DNA from: Zafaria ginkgonis
GTDB taxonomy: Bacteria > Actinomycetota > Actinomycetes > Actinomycetales > Micrococcaceae
Assembly: GCF_039540195.1 (NCBI RefSeq)
Contig: NZ_BAABEO010000023.1
Span: forward strand, 186,001-250,000
Direction: 5' to 3'
Length of the DNA: 64,000 bases
The notes under the pieces are model-generated. The model saw only the letters and a list, made by a program, of their open reading frames with translations. It was not told the DNA's origin and did no database searches. This document shows positions 16,281 through 25,118 of this stretch, piece by piece (within the stretch, counting starts at the first letter, position 1; the number at the start of each line of letters is the position of its first letter). A program made the translations under genes and the position numbers.

Positions 16281-17474
16281 GTGACCGGTGAGAAACCACT
16301 GAAGATCCTGATCGCCGCGGACACCTACCCGCCCGACGTCAACGGTGCCTCCGTCTTCTGCCACCGGCTGGCCACGGCCATGGCCAAGCGCGGCCACGAG
16401 GTCCACGTCGTTGCGGCGAGCAACATCCCCGGCCCCGGCTTCACCCTGGCGCAGCCGGAAGCCATGGTCCACCGGCTGAAGTCCCACGCCGCGCCCACGC
16501 ACGAGACCTACCGGGTCTGCCTTCCCCACACTGCGAACAAGGCGGTGGCCCGCCTCCTCGACGAACTCCAGCCGGACGTGGTCCACGCCCAATGCCACTA
16601 CATGGTGGGGCAGGCGGCGCTGACGGGGGCCCGCCGCCGCGGCATCCGCACCGTCGCCACCAACCACTTCATGCCGGAGAACCTGGATCCGTTCCTGCCC
16701 TTCCCCGGCTGGTTCAAGCGGGTCATTGCGCGCAACTCCTGGCGGGACATGGGCCGGATCATGGGCAAGGCGGACGTGGTGACCACCCCCACGCCCCTGG
16801 CCGCCCGCGCCATGATGAGCCACGCCCGGCTGGACAAGGTCCTCCCGCTGTCCAACGGCATCGACTCCGGCCACTACGAGTCGGGCCCGGGGGAGACCGT
16901 GGACAAGCCGGACCGGCCGACCGTCCTGTTTGTCGGCCGCTTGGCGGTGGAAAAGAACATCGATGTGCTCATCAGGGCGCTGGGCCGCATGACTGCGAGC
17001 CCCCAGGCCCATTTGGAGGTCATTGGCGGCGGCGAGCAGCGCGAACCGCTCGAACGGCTGGCCGCCGGGCTGGGCCTGGCCGGCCGTGTGCACTTCCGCG
17101 GCCACGTCGACGACGACGAGTTGCGCCGCGCCTACCTGCGCAGCGACGTCTTCTGCCAGCCCGGCACCGCCGAGCTGCAGTCCTTGGTCACGCTGGAGGC
17201 CCTGTCCGCCTCCAAGCCGGTGGTGCTGGCGGATGCGATGGCGCTGCCGCACCTGGTCGACGACGGCGTCAACGGCTACCTTTTCCCGCCCGGGGACGCC
17301 GACGAACTGGCCCGCAAGCTGGACGCCGTGCTGGCACTGGACGACGCCGGCCGGGCCGCCATGGGTGCCGCGGGGCACCAGAAGGCGATGTCCCACAGCC
17401 AGGACAAGACCATGGAAACCTTCGAGAAGATCTACCGGGGCGCGACCGCCGACGATTTCCTCGCTGCGCACTGA
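16281..17474 (+). CDS. GT4-family glycosyltransferase (mannosyltransferase-like)
   Basis: This 397-residue GT-B enzyme of family GT4 uses a nucleotide sugar to glycosylate lipids or glycans. The N-terminal Rossmann domain has LIAADTYPPDVNGASVF, the Gly-rich acceptor loop. The C-terminal donor domain has VLFVGRLAVEKNIDVLIRAL, a GGGEQREPLERLA strand, and the EX7E motif (ELQSLVTLE) that contacts the sugar. Actinobacterial homologues with this NGAS loop include GDP-mannose-dependent alpha-mannosyltransferases of glycolipid synthesis, so a mannolipid role is plausible. The GTG start is preceded by AAGGAG. It probably belongs to a unit with the phosphotransferase and DMT genes upstream. Confidence 0.85.
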   Translation: MTGEKPLKILIAADTYPPDVNGASVFCHRLATAMAKRGHEVHVVAASNIPGPGFTLAQPEAMVHRLKSHAAPTHETYRVCLPHTANKAVARLLDELQPDVVHAQCHYMVGQAALTGARRRGIRTVATNHFMPENLDPFLPFPGWFKRVIARNSWRDMGRIMGKADVVTTPTPLAARAMMSHARLDKVLPLSNGIDSGHYESGPGETVDKPDRPTVLFVGRLAVEKNIDVLIRALGRMTASPQAHLEVIGGGEQREPLERLAAGLGLAGRVHFRGHVDDDELRRAYLRSDVFCQPGTAELQSLVTLEALSASKPVVLADAMALPHLVDDGVNGYLFPPGDADELARKLDAVLALDDAGRAAMGAAGHQKAMSHSQDKTMETFEKIYRGATADDFLAAH

Positions 17475-17608
17475 GTGCGGGCTGCGCACCGGCGATCTGC
17501 TGCCCGCCGACGCTGCCCAGTGATTTGTGGCAGCCCACCGGCGATCCGCTTTTCGGCTAGGATTGCAACCGCCGCTACGTGCCGCCGGGTGTGGTGCGGG
17601 CGGCCTGC

Positions 17609-17682
17609 GGGGCGATAGCTCAGTCGGTCAGAGCAGGGGACTCATAATCCCTTGGTCCCGGGTTCAAGCCCCGGTCGCCCTA
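17609..17682 (+). tRNA. tRNA-Met(CAT), probably elongator
   Basis: A 74-base cloverleaf: acceptor GGGGCGA pairs with TCGCCCT (first pair G-T), D-arm GCTCAGTCGGTCAGAGC, anticodon loop CTCATAA with CAT at 17643-17645, and T-arm CCGGGTTCAAGCCCCGG. CCA is not encoded. The paired first base and lack of the three G-C pairs typical of initiators argue against initiator tRNA. A lysidine-modified tRNA-Ile(CAT) cannot be completely excluded. Confidence 0.9.
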
Positions 17683-17693
17683 CAGTCGCGGAC

Positions 17694-17727
17694 AACCCGC
17701 CGGATCCCACGGATCCGGCGGGTTTTT
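17694..17727 (+). terminator. rho-independent terminator after tRNA-Met
   Basis: Arms AACCCGCCGGATCC and GGATCCGGCGGGTT form a perfect 14-bp stem with loop CAC, followed by a T-tract (TTTTTC). This is one of the clearest terminators in the window. Confidence 0.9.
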
Positions 17728-18019
17728 CGTTGCCGCGGAGGCGGCCGTCCGGGTCCCGGACTCCCGCCCCCTCCCATCCGGGCCCCTCCAAACCCGGCAC
17801 ATTGCGTGCTGCGGAAAAGGTAACCAACTTCGACAGTTGTCCGATAGGGTGTGGCAGGCGGGCCCAGGCTACGCCTGAGATTGTCCGCAGCCCCTACTTG
17901 ACGCTGGCCGTTAACTCTTCCGCTACTCCTGTAGTTCGTGTGACGATTGGGGCAATTGTTTGTAGTGCGGGGCCGGCGCGTGAGGCGCAGGCCCCGGACG
18001 CCCATGGGGGGGATAGCCG
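17728..18019 (+). other. upstream region of the M23/SH3 peptidase gene
   Basis: This 292-base gap is less GC-rich than its surroundings between 17815 and 17960. It holds a TTGACG at 17897-17902 and several TANNNT-like hexamers, but no pair has ideal 17-18 base spacing. I looked for a c-di-AMP (ydaO-type) riboswitch, common upstream of actinobacterial wall hydrolases, and did not recognise its conserved blocks. A GGTAACC lies at 17819 and a GTTAAC at 17910, too sparse to call MtrA sites. Confidence 0.4.
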
Positions 18020-19810
18020 ATGGCTTCGAAGTCAATGCCGCTTGCCAAAATTTGGTCCACTACGCTGGCCGCGGGGGTGGTGGCGGCCTCCTGCGTTGTC
18101 GCCGTTCCGGCGTCGGCCTCGACCGTGGCCAGGCCCGCGCTTGCCGGGGTGGAGGCGTCCGTGGCCACCGCGGTCCCGGCCGGCAGCGTTTCCTCGCTGC
18201 CGGTGACCACGAAGTGGGCCATGCCGCTCAAGTCGGGCTCCTACAACTACTCCTCGCCCAAGGGGCCGCGCTGCGTTCCCGTGCAGGGCGGCACCACCGA
18301 ACACCTCGGCCAGGACCTCGCCGCGACGGACGGAACGGCCATCTACGCGGTGGGCGACGGCGTCGTCACCCGCGTGGCCAACCCGGTCAACGGGGCCTCG
18401 GGCCAGATCGTGGTCGAACACAACGTGGGCGGACGGCGAGTGTTCTCCGGGTACTACCACATGTGGACGGCCACCAAGTACGTCAAGATCGGCGACAAGG
18501 TGAAGGCCGGCGAGAAGATCGCCCTGGTCGGCAGTTCCGGTCCCTCGACCGGGGCGCACCTGCACCTCGACATCTGGTACGACGCCTGGTATTCCACCGG
18601 CACGGCCATCGACCCGGTGCCGTTCCTGAAGTCCCGCGGCGTGGACCTCAAGGGCGGGGCCAAGGTCGTCTACAACATCACCACCCCCTCCACCTGCACC
18701 TACTACGCGGCCACCACCCTGAACCTGCGCTCCAGCGCCAGCTTGGACGCGCCGGTGAAGGTCGTGCTGCCGCACGGCACCAGGGTGACCAGCTGGCCGG
18801 GCGCGTACAGCAACAAGTTCGTGCAGGTGAAGGCCACGGTGAAGGGCGTCTCCTACTCCGGGTGGGTGTGGCACCCGTACGTCACCCCGTCCGATCCCAC
18901 GACCAAGCCCGTCACCCTCACCACCGCGAACCCGACGCACAAGGCGACGACCAACCTGAACATGCGGGACCTTGCCAGCACCTCGGGCCAGCGGCTGCTC
19001 ATCATCGCCACGGGCGGCAAGATCAAGGTGACCGGGACCAGCGGCACCTGGAGCAAGGTCACCTACGGCACCAAGACCGGCTGGGTCAGCTCCGCCTACC
19101 TCGCCAAGCTCGCAACCGCTTCCTCCGGATCGTCCTCGGGCTCCTCCTCCGGATCGTCCTCGGGCTCCTCCTCCGGATCCTCGTCGGGCTCCTCCGGCTC
19201 GGTCGACACCACCGGCTCCAACGTCGACAAGCTGCCGACCACCACCGAAAAGAAGGCCTCGGGCACGGCACTGGCCACCTCGAAGCAGACGATGCGGGCG
19301 TCGGCCTCCACCGGCGCCAAGGCGGTCAAGACCGTGCCCTCCGGCGCGGTCGTCACGCTGAAGGCGACCTCCGGCAGTTGGTACAAGGTCACCTACGGCG
19401 GCAAGACCGGTTACATCAAGCAGGCCGGTACCGCCAAGGTCAAGAGCGCTTCGGGCCTGGGAATGATGAAGTCCAAGCAGACCCTGCGCTCCTACGCCTC
19501 CTCCTCGGCGGCGGCGGTCCGCACCGTGGCGTCGGGCTCCGCGGTCACGTTCAGGGCCACCGCCGGAGACTGGTACCAGATCAGCCAGCGCGGCCAGGTT
19601 GGCTGGGTCAGGAAGTCCGCCGTCACCAAGGGCGCCAAGGCAACCACGACCGCCGGCGTGCACCTGCGCACCGGGGCCGCCACGTCCAAGAAGTCGCTGA
19701 CGGTCCTGAAGAAGAACGCCGTGGTGTACATCGTCGGCACGTCCGGAAAGTGGCGGAAGGTGGTGGCCGGCAGCAGGGTCGGCTGGGTCCACGGCGGCTA
19801 CCTCAAGTAG
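18020..19810 (+). CDS. secreted M23 peptidase with multiple SH3 domains
   Basis: A 596-residue exported peptidoglycan hydrolase. A signal peptide (KIWSTTLAAGVVAASCVVAVPASAS) ends near residue 34. The M23 LytM-type zinc peptidase domain covers about 65-205 with H95-x3-D99 (EHLGQDL) and HxH at H180/H182 (GAHLHLDIWY). It would cut peptide cross-links. Five bacterial SH3-like repeats follow: two before, and three after, a Ser/Gly linker at about 368-393 made of repeated SSGS units. Each SH3 repeat has a TLNLRSSAS/NMRDLAS/TMRASAS start and a GWV or GYI end. The start has GGGGGGATAG upstream. It stands alone between tRNA-Met and a glycosyltransferase. SH3 domains probably anchor it to the wall. Confidence 0.9.
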   Translation: MASKSMPLAKIWSTTLAAGVVAASCVVAVPASASTVARPALAGVEASVATAVPAGSVSSLPVTTKWAMPLKSGSYNYSSPKGPRCVPVQGGTTEHLGQDLAATDGTAIYAVGDGVVTRVANPVNGASGQIVVEHNVGGRRVFSGYYHMWTATKYVKIGDKVKAGEKIALVGSSGPSTGAHLHLDIWYDAWYSTGTAIDPVPFLKSRGVDLKGGAKVVYNITTPSTCTYYAATTLNLRSSASLDAPVKVVLPHGTRVTSWPGAYSNKFVQVKATVKGVSYSGWVWHPYVTPSDPTTKPVTLTTANPTHKATTNLNMRDLASTSGQRLLIIATGGKIKVTGTSGTWSKVTYGTKTGWVSSAYLAKLATASSGSSSGSSSGSSSGSSSGSSSGSSGSVDTTGSNVDKLPTTTEKKASGTALATSKQTMRASASTGAKAVKTVPSGAVVTLKATSGSWYKVTYGGKTGYIKQAGTAKVKSASGLGMMKSKQTLRSYASSSAAAVRTVASGSAVTFRATAGDWYQISQRGQVGWVRKSAVTKGAKATTTAGVHLRTGAATSKKSLTVLKKNAVVYIVGTSGKWRKVVAGSRVGWVHGGYLK

Positions 19811-19893
19811 GCCCCGGCCCGAACCGACCTGACCCGACCCGGCCCCGCGCCTGGAGGGGCCCCGGCGGGAAGGGACAGCCAAATATGCGCGCC

Positions 19894-19930
19894 GGTGGCG
19901 CCGGCCCATTCATCCAGGGCCGGCGCCACC
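19894..19930 (+). terminator. hairpin between M23/SH3 gene and glycosyltransferase
   Basis: A perfect 14-bp stem (arms GGTGGCGCCGGCCC and GGGCCGGCGCCACC, 9-base loop) lies 84 bases after the peptidase stop. No T-tract follows, so termination strength is uncertain. It ends 25 bases before the next start codon. Confidence 0.55.
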
Positions 19931-19942
19931 GCGTACATGCGG

Positions 19943-19948
19943 CACACT
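19943..19948 (+). promoter_or_regulatory. candidate -10 of the second GT4 gene (leaderless geometry)
   Basis: CACACT ends 6 bases before the GTG at 19955. The same hexamer-to-start spacing occurs at several other genes in this window, and no ribosome-binding site is present before this GTG. Confidence 0.4.
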
Positions 19949-19954
19949 GGACAC

Positions 19955-21175
19955 GTGCATGTAGCGATGTTTCTTGACCAGCATCCGGACACCCTGGGCG
20001 GTATGCAGACCTCCGTTCGGCTGCAGCGGCAGTTCCTTGAGGCGTCCGGCCACCAGGTGACCCTGGTGTCGCCGGCCCTGCGCGGCCGGCAGCCCAAGGA
20101 TGACGGAATCGTGGAACTGTCCTCGGTTCCGCTGGGGCCGGGGGAGTACTCCCTCTGCGTCCCCGGCCGCGCCACCGACCGGGCCCTCCACCGGGCCATG
20201 GCGGCCAGGCCACCGGTCGACGTTGTGCATGTGCAGGCCGACTTCTGGCAGGCGGTCATCGGATACCGCTTCGCCGCGGCGGTCAACGCCCCGGTGGTGC
20301 ACACCATGCACAACCGGCTCGATGTCGGTATCGAGGCCACCATGCCCTTCCCCGGGCTCGTCCAACACGCCTTCGGTGCGCTCCAGCGGCGGTTCCTGGA
20401 CACGGGGCTGCCCGCGGCCCGCGACGCGTGGACGTACCTGGCCCGTTTCACCGACCGGGCCGAGCGGGTGACGGCCCCCTCCTCCCACTTCGGCCAGCTC
20501 CTGCAGGAACGGGGGGTCTTCGACAGCGTGGACGTCGTTTCCAACGGGCTCGACGACGCGGTCGCCCTGGAACTGCTCGGGGTCCCGAAACCCGGCCCCC
20601 GGACCCGCCCCCGGTTGGCTTGGGTGGGGCGGTTCAGTGCCGAGAAGCGGCTGCTTCCCTTCCTTGAGGCGGTGGACCGCTCCGGCATCGATGCCGAAAT
20701 CCACATCTTCGGCGACGGGGGCCAACGCCGCGCGGCCGAGGTCCGGGCCGCCGGGATCGCCCACGCGGAGGTCGTGTTCCGCGGCAAGGTGCCCTACCGC
20801 CGGATGCTCGCCGAATTGCGCGACGCCGATGCCCTGGTGCAGACCTCCCAGGGATTCGAGACGCAGGGCATGACGGTGTTCGAGGCCCTCGTGCTGGGGA
20901 CGCCGTCGCTGCTCAGCGACCACCGGATCGCCGCCGACCTGCCGGAGGGAAGCCACTGGACCACGGGCGACGATTCCGTCGAGGCGCTCGCCGCCACCCT
21001 GGCGCAGGCCGTCACGGAGCTGCGCGAGGGGACCGGGCCCGACCTCGGGGGAGCAGGCTCCGGGCACTTCCTGCAAAGCCGCCAAACCGCGGCCATGGTG
21101 GAGGTCTACCGGCGCGCGCTGGCCGGACACGCCACCCGTGCACGCTCAGGAGCGGCACCGGGGCCGCGGCCTTAG
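19955..21175 (+). CDS. GT4-family glycosyltransferase
   Basis: The 406-residue GT-B protein has a GGMQTSVRLQRQFLEASGH acceptor loop at the N-terminus, DVVHVQADFWQAVIGYRFA, a donor-domain strand RLAWVGRFSAEKRLLPFLEAV, and the EX7E motif (ETQGMTVFE) near the C-terminus. It is related to, but clearly distinct from, the glycosyltransferase at 16.3-17.5 kb. Its acceptor is unknown. GTG 19955 is preferred because of the -10-like hexamer 6 bases before it. ATG 19937, 6 codons upstream, is an alternative. It runs convergent with the following M23 gene, 42 bases apart. Confidence 0.8.
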   Translation: MHVAMFLDQHPDTLGGMQTSVRLQRQFLEASGHQVTLVSPALRGRQPKDDGIVELSSVPLGPGEYSLCVPGRATDRALHRAMAARPPVDVVHVQADFWQAVIGYRFAAAVNAPVVHTMHNRLDVGIEATMPFPGLVQHAFGALQRRFLDTGLPAARDAWTYLARFTDRAERVTAPSSHFGQLLQERGVFDSVDVVSNGLDDAVALELLGVPKPGPRTRPRLAWVGRFSAEKRLLPFLEAVDRSGIDAEIHIFGDGGQRRAAEVRAAGIAHAEVVFRGKVPYRRMLAELRDADALVQTSQGFETQGMTVFEALVLGTPSLLSDHRIAADLPEGSHWTTGDDSVEALAATLAQAVTELREGTGPDLGGAGSGHFLQSRQTAAMVEVYRRALAGHATRARSGAAPGPRP

Positions 21176-21217
21176 CGGACGGTCCCGCCGGTCCCTGCCC
21201 ACTCATCCTTTGCACAC

Positions 21218-21844
21218 TCATCGTTCGTCCCCCGGGACCGGCAGCAGCACCGACGGGCGGCGGTCGGCCACGGTGTCCAGTGGATCGATGTAGGCACCCT
21301 CCCAGCGCAGCCCCCAGTGGATGCACCGGCCGTCGCAGTGGCCGCCCGCGCCGACGCTGCCAATTGCGGCGCCGGCGGCCACGACGGTTCCGGCCGGAGG
21401 GGCTCCGCCCACCGGCTCGAAGCTGGAGACCAGCCCGTTCCCGTGGTCGATCGTCAGTACCGGCCGGTCCACCACGGTCCCCGCGAACGCCACCGTCCCC
21501 GCCGCCGGGGCCCGCACGGCATCTCCGGCGGCAGCTTCCAGGTCGGCGCCGCGGTGCCCCGGGAGCCAGTCGTGCGCCGGGGGATCGAACGCCTCCAGCA
21601 CGGCCGGCGGACGCCCTCCCGGGCCCTCGAGCGGCCATAACCACGCGCCCGCCGGCACCGTTGTCCCGGCCGCCGGTACCGTTGTTCCAGCCGCCGGCAG
21701 GGGTGCGCCGGACACCATCGCGGCCAGTGCAAGGACCGCGGAGCCGCGGACCACTGACGGAGGCACGATTCCCGGACGCGCGATTCCCGGACCCACGATG
21801 GCTCCGCGGCCCCGTACCCCTGCATTCCCGATCCCGCGCTTCAT
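21218..21844 (-). CDS. secreted M23-family peptidase with altered HxH motif
   Basis: The 208-residue protein has an N-terminal export signal (VRGSAVLALAAMVSGAPLPAAG). A LytM-like domain follows, with H-x3-D in LPGHRGADLE and the barrel strands VRAPAAGTVAFAG and VLTIDHGNGLVSSFEPV. In the closing motif, where M23 enzymes have HxH, this protein reads C-I-H (GRCIHWGLRW), so the first histidine, the usual general base, is a cysteine. M23-like genes beside rpsB are common in Actinobacteria and some carry the same change, so this may be a catalytically weak or regulatory member. ATG 21844 follows GGTGG. The frame could start further upstream at 21982. It is divergent from rpsB. Confidence 0.75.
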   Translation of the reverse strand: MKRGIGNAGVRGRGAIVGPGIARPGIVPPSVVRGSAVLALAAMVSGAPLPAAGTTVPAAGTTVPAGAWLWPLEGPGGRPPAVLEAFDPPAHDWLPGHRGADLEAAAGDAVRAPAAGTVAFAGTVVDRPVLTIDHGNGLVSSFEPVGGAPPAGTVVAAGAAIGSVGAGGHCDGRCIHWGLRWEGAYIDPLDTVADRRPSVLLPVPGDER

Positions 21845-21972
21845 GCCACCATGGTGGACCGGCGCGCCGGGAGCGGAGGGCGGCGCCGTGCGCGGTGCCG
21901 AAACCGGCCCCCGGGGCCCGCGGAAACGCCGCCTGTGGAGGACGCAAAACCGGTCCAAGGCGCGCATCCGCC

Positions 21973-21983
21973 TGTAGTACACT
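21973..21983 (+). promoter_or_regulatory. extended -10 promoter of rpsB
   Basis: TGTAGTACACT contains the extended TGN and a TACACT -10 hexamer (21978-21983). It is the best promoter match upstream of rpsB and implies a leader of about 270 bases. Confidence 0.5.
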
Positions 21984-22209
21984 TGGTACCGCAGTTCCGT
22001 GTGTGGCTCCTCCGTGTCCGGAGAGGCCGCGGGCGGAACCGACTCCGCGCATCACGCATCCACCCCGCACCCGCCTTGGCGGTCCCGCGGGCTGGGCCGC
22101 GCAGCCTTCGGTCCGGTACATCGGTCCGGCTGCGGGGAACGGGCAACCGGCGGCGAGATGCCAGGGGCACCGTCCACAAGGGACGGAAGCCGTCAACCGA
22201 CAAAAAACA

Positions 22210-22248
22210 GGCAGTTACCGCGGCCCTCAGGGCCGGTCCGCCACTGCC
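22210..22248 (+). promoter_or_regulatory. rpsB: structured rpsB leader, possible S2 autoregulation site
   Basis: An outer pair GGCAGT (22210-22215) and ACTGCC (22243-22248) encloses an inner hairpin CGGCCC-TCA-GGGCCG (22221-22235). The structure ends just before the GGAAGGAG ribosome-binding site. Ribosomal-protein operons are often controlled by such leader structures bound by the encoded protein. S2 binding here is inference. Confidence 0.4.
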
Positions 22249-22260
22249 GGAAGGAGCGAC

Positions 22261-23151
22261 ATGCCCGTCGTTACCATGCGCCAGCTGCTCGACAGCGGTG
22301 TCCACTTCGGCCACCAGACCCGCCGTTGGAACCCGAAGATGAAGCGCTTCATCTTCACCGAGCGCAACGGCATCTACATCATCGACCTGCAGCAGTCGCT
22401 GTCCTACATCGACCGCGCCTTCGAGTTCGTCAAGCAGACCGTTGCCCACGGCGGCACCGTCCTGTTCGTCGGCACCAAGAAGCAGGCCCAGGAAGCGATC
22501 GCCGAGCAGGCCACCCGCGTCGGCCAGCCCTACGTCAACCAGCGCTGGCTGGGCGGCATGCTGACCAACTTCCAGACCGTTGCCAAGCGCGTCCAGCGCA
22601 TGAAGGAGCTCGAGGAGATCAACTTCGAGGATGTCGCCGGTTCCGGCCACACCAAGAAGGAACTCCTCCTCCTGCAGCGCGAGCTGACCAAGCTGCAGTC
22701 CAACCTGGGCGGCATCCGCAACCTGACCAAGACCCCGTCGCTGATCTGGATCGTGGACACCAAGAAGGAGCACCTGGCGGTCGACGAGGCCAAGAAGCTG
22801 GGCATCCCGGTTGTCGCCATCCTCGACACCAACTGCGACCCGGACGAGGTCCAGTTCCCGATCCCGGGCAACGACGACGCCATCCGCTCCGTCAACCTGC
22901 TTACCCGCGTGATCGCCGACGCCGTTGCCGAGGGCCTCATTGCCCGCCACAACAAGGCCACCGGCAACACCGAGGCCCCGGTCGAGCCGATGGCCGAGTG
23001 GGAGCGCGAACTGCTTGAGGGCTCCGAGGAGACCCCGGCCGCTGCCGAGGCTCCGGCCGCCGAGACCCCGGCCGCCGCCGAGGAGACCCCGGCCGCTGCC
23101 GAGGAGACCCCGGCTGCCGCCGAGGAGACCCCGGCCGCCGACGCCGAGTAG
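22261..23151 (+). CDS. rpsB: 30S ribosomal protein S2
   Basis: S2 is a small-subunit protein near the 30S platform. The 296-residue sequence opens with MPVVTMRQLLDSGVHFGHQT and keeps the family blocks RRWNPKMKRFIF, TNFQTVAKRVQRM and PVVAILDTNCDPDEV. After the conserved end at about residue 260, an acidic low-complexity tail contains four EETPAA-type units at a 7-residue period. Such Ala/Glu/Pro tails occur on S2 of high-GC Actinobacteria. GGAAGGAG precedes the start. tsf follows 120 bases downstream after two strong palindromes, so the rpsB-tsf pair is probably attenuated between genes. Confidence 0.97.
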   Translation: MPVVTMRQLLDSGVHFGHQTRRWNPKMKRFIFTERNGIYIIDLQQSLSYIDRAFEFVKQTVAHGGTVLFVGTKKQAQEAIAEQATRVGQPYVNQRWLGGMLTNFQTVAKRVQRMKELEEINFEDVAGSGHTKKELLLLQRELTKLQSNLGGIRNLTKTPSLIWIVDTKKEHLAVDEAKKLGIPVVAILDTNCDPDEVQFPIPGNDDAIRSVNLLTRVIADAVAEGLIARHNKATGNTEAPVEPMAEWERELLEGSEETPAAAEAPAAETPAAAEETPAAAEETPAAAEETPAADAE

Positions 23152-23164
23152 CAAACCCAAACCA

Positions 23165-23200
23165 CCGTTTCGGCGGGCCGCATGCGGCCCGCCGAAACGG
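23165..23200 (+). terminator. 36-base perfect palindrome between rpsB and tsf
   Basis: Arms CCGTTTCGGCGGGCCGCA and TGCGGCCCGCCGAAACGG meet without a spacer, giving a long hairpin 13 bases after the rpsB stop. No T-tract follows. It may act as a partial terminator or as an RNA-processing or stability element within the rpsB-tsf unit. Confidence 0.6.
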
Positions 23201-23205
23201 CCAAA

Positions 23206-23235
23206 CCGGGGACGTGCCGCACGGCACGTCCCCGG
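23206..23235 (+). terminator. second hairpin between rpsB and tsf
   Basis: Arms CCGGGGACGTGCCG and CGGCACGTCCCCGG are separated by CA, forming a 14-bp stem. It starts 5 bases after the first palindrome and ends 36 bases before tsf. Confidence 0.6.
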
Positions 23236-23271
23236 CGCAGCAGCTAAGAACGACTCAGAACGGGGTTACAC

Positions 23272-24111
<840 letters not shown>

Positions 24112-24171
24112 GCGACATACGACGGCGGGAGGCCTCGTTTCACCCGCCGATCCAGGTTTGGATGCAGGTTT

Positions 24172-24208
24172 AAGGGGGTGGCCACCACATGGTGGCCGCC
24201 CCTTTTTC
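24172..24208 (+). terminator. terminator after tsf
   Basis: Arms AAGGGGGTGGCCACC and GGTGGCCGCCCCTT (one internal mismatch) with loop ACAT are followed by TTTTTCC. It closes the rpsB-tsf unit. pyrH must therefore have its own promoter in 24210-24290, where none is distinct. Confidence 0.8.
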
Positions 24209-24291
24209 CTGCCACAGATCCCCCCGCCCACCCCTGACTTACAGATCCCACAGCACGACGGCGGACCTATCGGACCGCGACAGGAGGCACC

Positions 24292-25044
24292 ATGGAAGCC
24301 ACGCAAGAGACCCTCGAAAACACGGTTCCGGATGAGGTCGGCGGCCGCCGCCGCGTTCTGCTCAAGCTCTCCGGCGAGGTTTTCGGCGGCGGCAAGCTGG
24401 GCGTGGACCCGGTCACCGTGCGTGGAGTCGCGGAGCAGATCGCCGCGACCGTCGGCAAGGTCGAGGTCGCGATCGTCGTGGGCGGCGGCAACTTCTTCCG
24501 TGGCGCCGAACTGAGCCAGTCCGGAATGGACCGCTCCCGGGCGGACTACATGGGCATGCTCGGCACGGTGATGAACTGCCTGGCGCTGCAGGACTTCCTG
24601 GAGCAGGCCGGCGTCGAGACCCGCGTGCAGTCGGCCATCAGCATGGCCCAGGTCGCCGAGGCCTACATCCCGCGGCGCGCCATCCGCCACATGGAGAAGG
24701 ACCGCGTCGTCATCTTCGGTGCCGGTGCCGGCCTGCCCTACTTCTCCACGGACACCGTCGCCGCGCAGCGCGCGCTCGAGGTGCGCGCCGACGTCGTGCT
24801 GATGGCCAAGAGCGGCGTGGACGGGGTCTACACCGCCGACCCGAAGCAGGACCCGGACGCGGTGAAGCTGGAAAAGCTGACCTACGACGAGGCCCTCATC
24901 AAGAACATCCGCGTGATGGACCAGACCGCGATGACCATGTGCAAGGACAACAAGCTGGACATGGTGGTCTTCGGCATGGAAGGCGAGGGCAACGTAACCC
25001 GCGCGATCCTTGGCGAGGCGATCGGCACCGTCGTCACGGTCTGA
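24292..25044 (+). CDS. pyrH: UMP kinase
   Basis: PyrH phosphorylates UMP to UDP in pyrimidine nucleotide synthesis. It is of the hexameric amino-acid-kinase fold, unrelated to eukaryotic UMP-CMP kinase. The 250-residue sequence shows RVLLKLSGEVFGG (phosphate loop), VVGGGNFFRGAE, DYMGMLGTVMNCLALQ, FGAGAGLPYFSTDTVAAQRALE and MAKSGVDGVYTADP. ATG 24292 follows CAGGAGG. A short non-family N-terminal segment of about 15 residues precedes the core. frr follows 74 bases downstream. Confidence 0.96.
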   Translation: MEATQETLENTVPDEVGGRRRVLLKLSGEVFGGGKLGVDPVTVRGVAEQIAATVGKVEVAIVVGGGNFFRGAELSQSGMDRSRADYMGMLGTVMNCLALQDFLEQAGVETRVQSAISMAQVAEAYIPRRAIRHMEKDRVVIFGAGAGLPYFSTDTVAAQRALEVRADVVLMAKSGVDGVYTADPKQDPDAVKLEKLTYDEALIKNIRVMDQTAMTMCKDNKLDMVVFGMEGEGNVTRAILGEAIGTVVTV

Positions 25045-25052
25045 CCGTGGCA

Positions 25053-25058
25053 TAGGAT
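25053..25058 (+). promoter_or_regulatory. candidate -10 for frr-cdsA
   Basis: TAGGAT lies 60 bases before the frr start and 8 bases after the pyrH stop. A small inverted repeat (CACGGT/ACCGTG) spans the pyrH stop codon just upstream. No clear -35 is present. Confidence 0.3.
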
Positions 25059-25118
25059 GAAGGCAGAGCCCGGAACCATCCCGGGGCCCCGCGCGCCCCG
25101 GACCCTGAAGGAGACACT

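Larger units (their letters stand above)
21845..22260 (+). other. 416-base divergent region and long rpsB leader
   Basis: No gene is supported here. The segment holds the rpsB promoter at 21973-21983 and then about 270 bases that would be transcribed as an rpsB leader. Its last 60 bases form nested hairpins immediately upstream of the ribosome-binding site. The minus-strand frame that could extend the M23 gene covers 21845-21982 but lacks a convincing start site. Confidence 0.6.

Noticed and set aside
14832..17489. 885-codon minus-strand frame opposite the phosphotransferase, DMT and GT4 genes
   Set aside because: It lies wholly antisense to three recognisable genes and is His/Gly/Asp-rich without domains. 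High GC explains the lack of stops.
17728..18019. c-di-AMP riboswitch before the M23/SH3 gene
   Set aside because: Position and gene type are suggestive, but the conserved sequence blocks and pseudoknot arms were not found.
23025..23150. CRISPR-like or satellite repeat at the end of rpsB
   Set aside because: The repeat is a 21-base in-frame coding repeat (EETPAA units) with no spacers.
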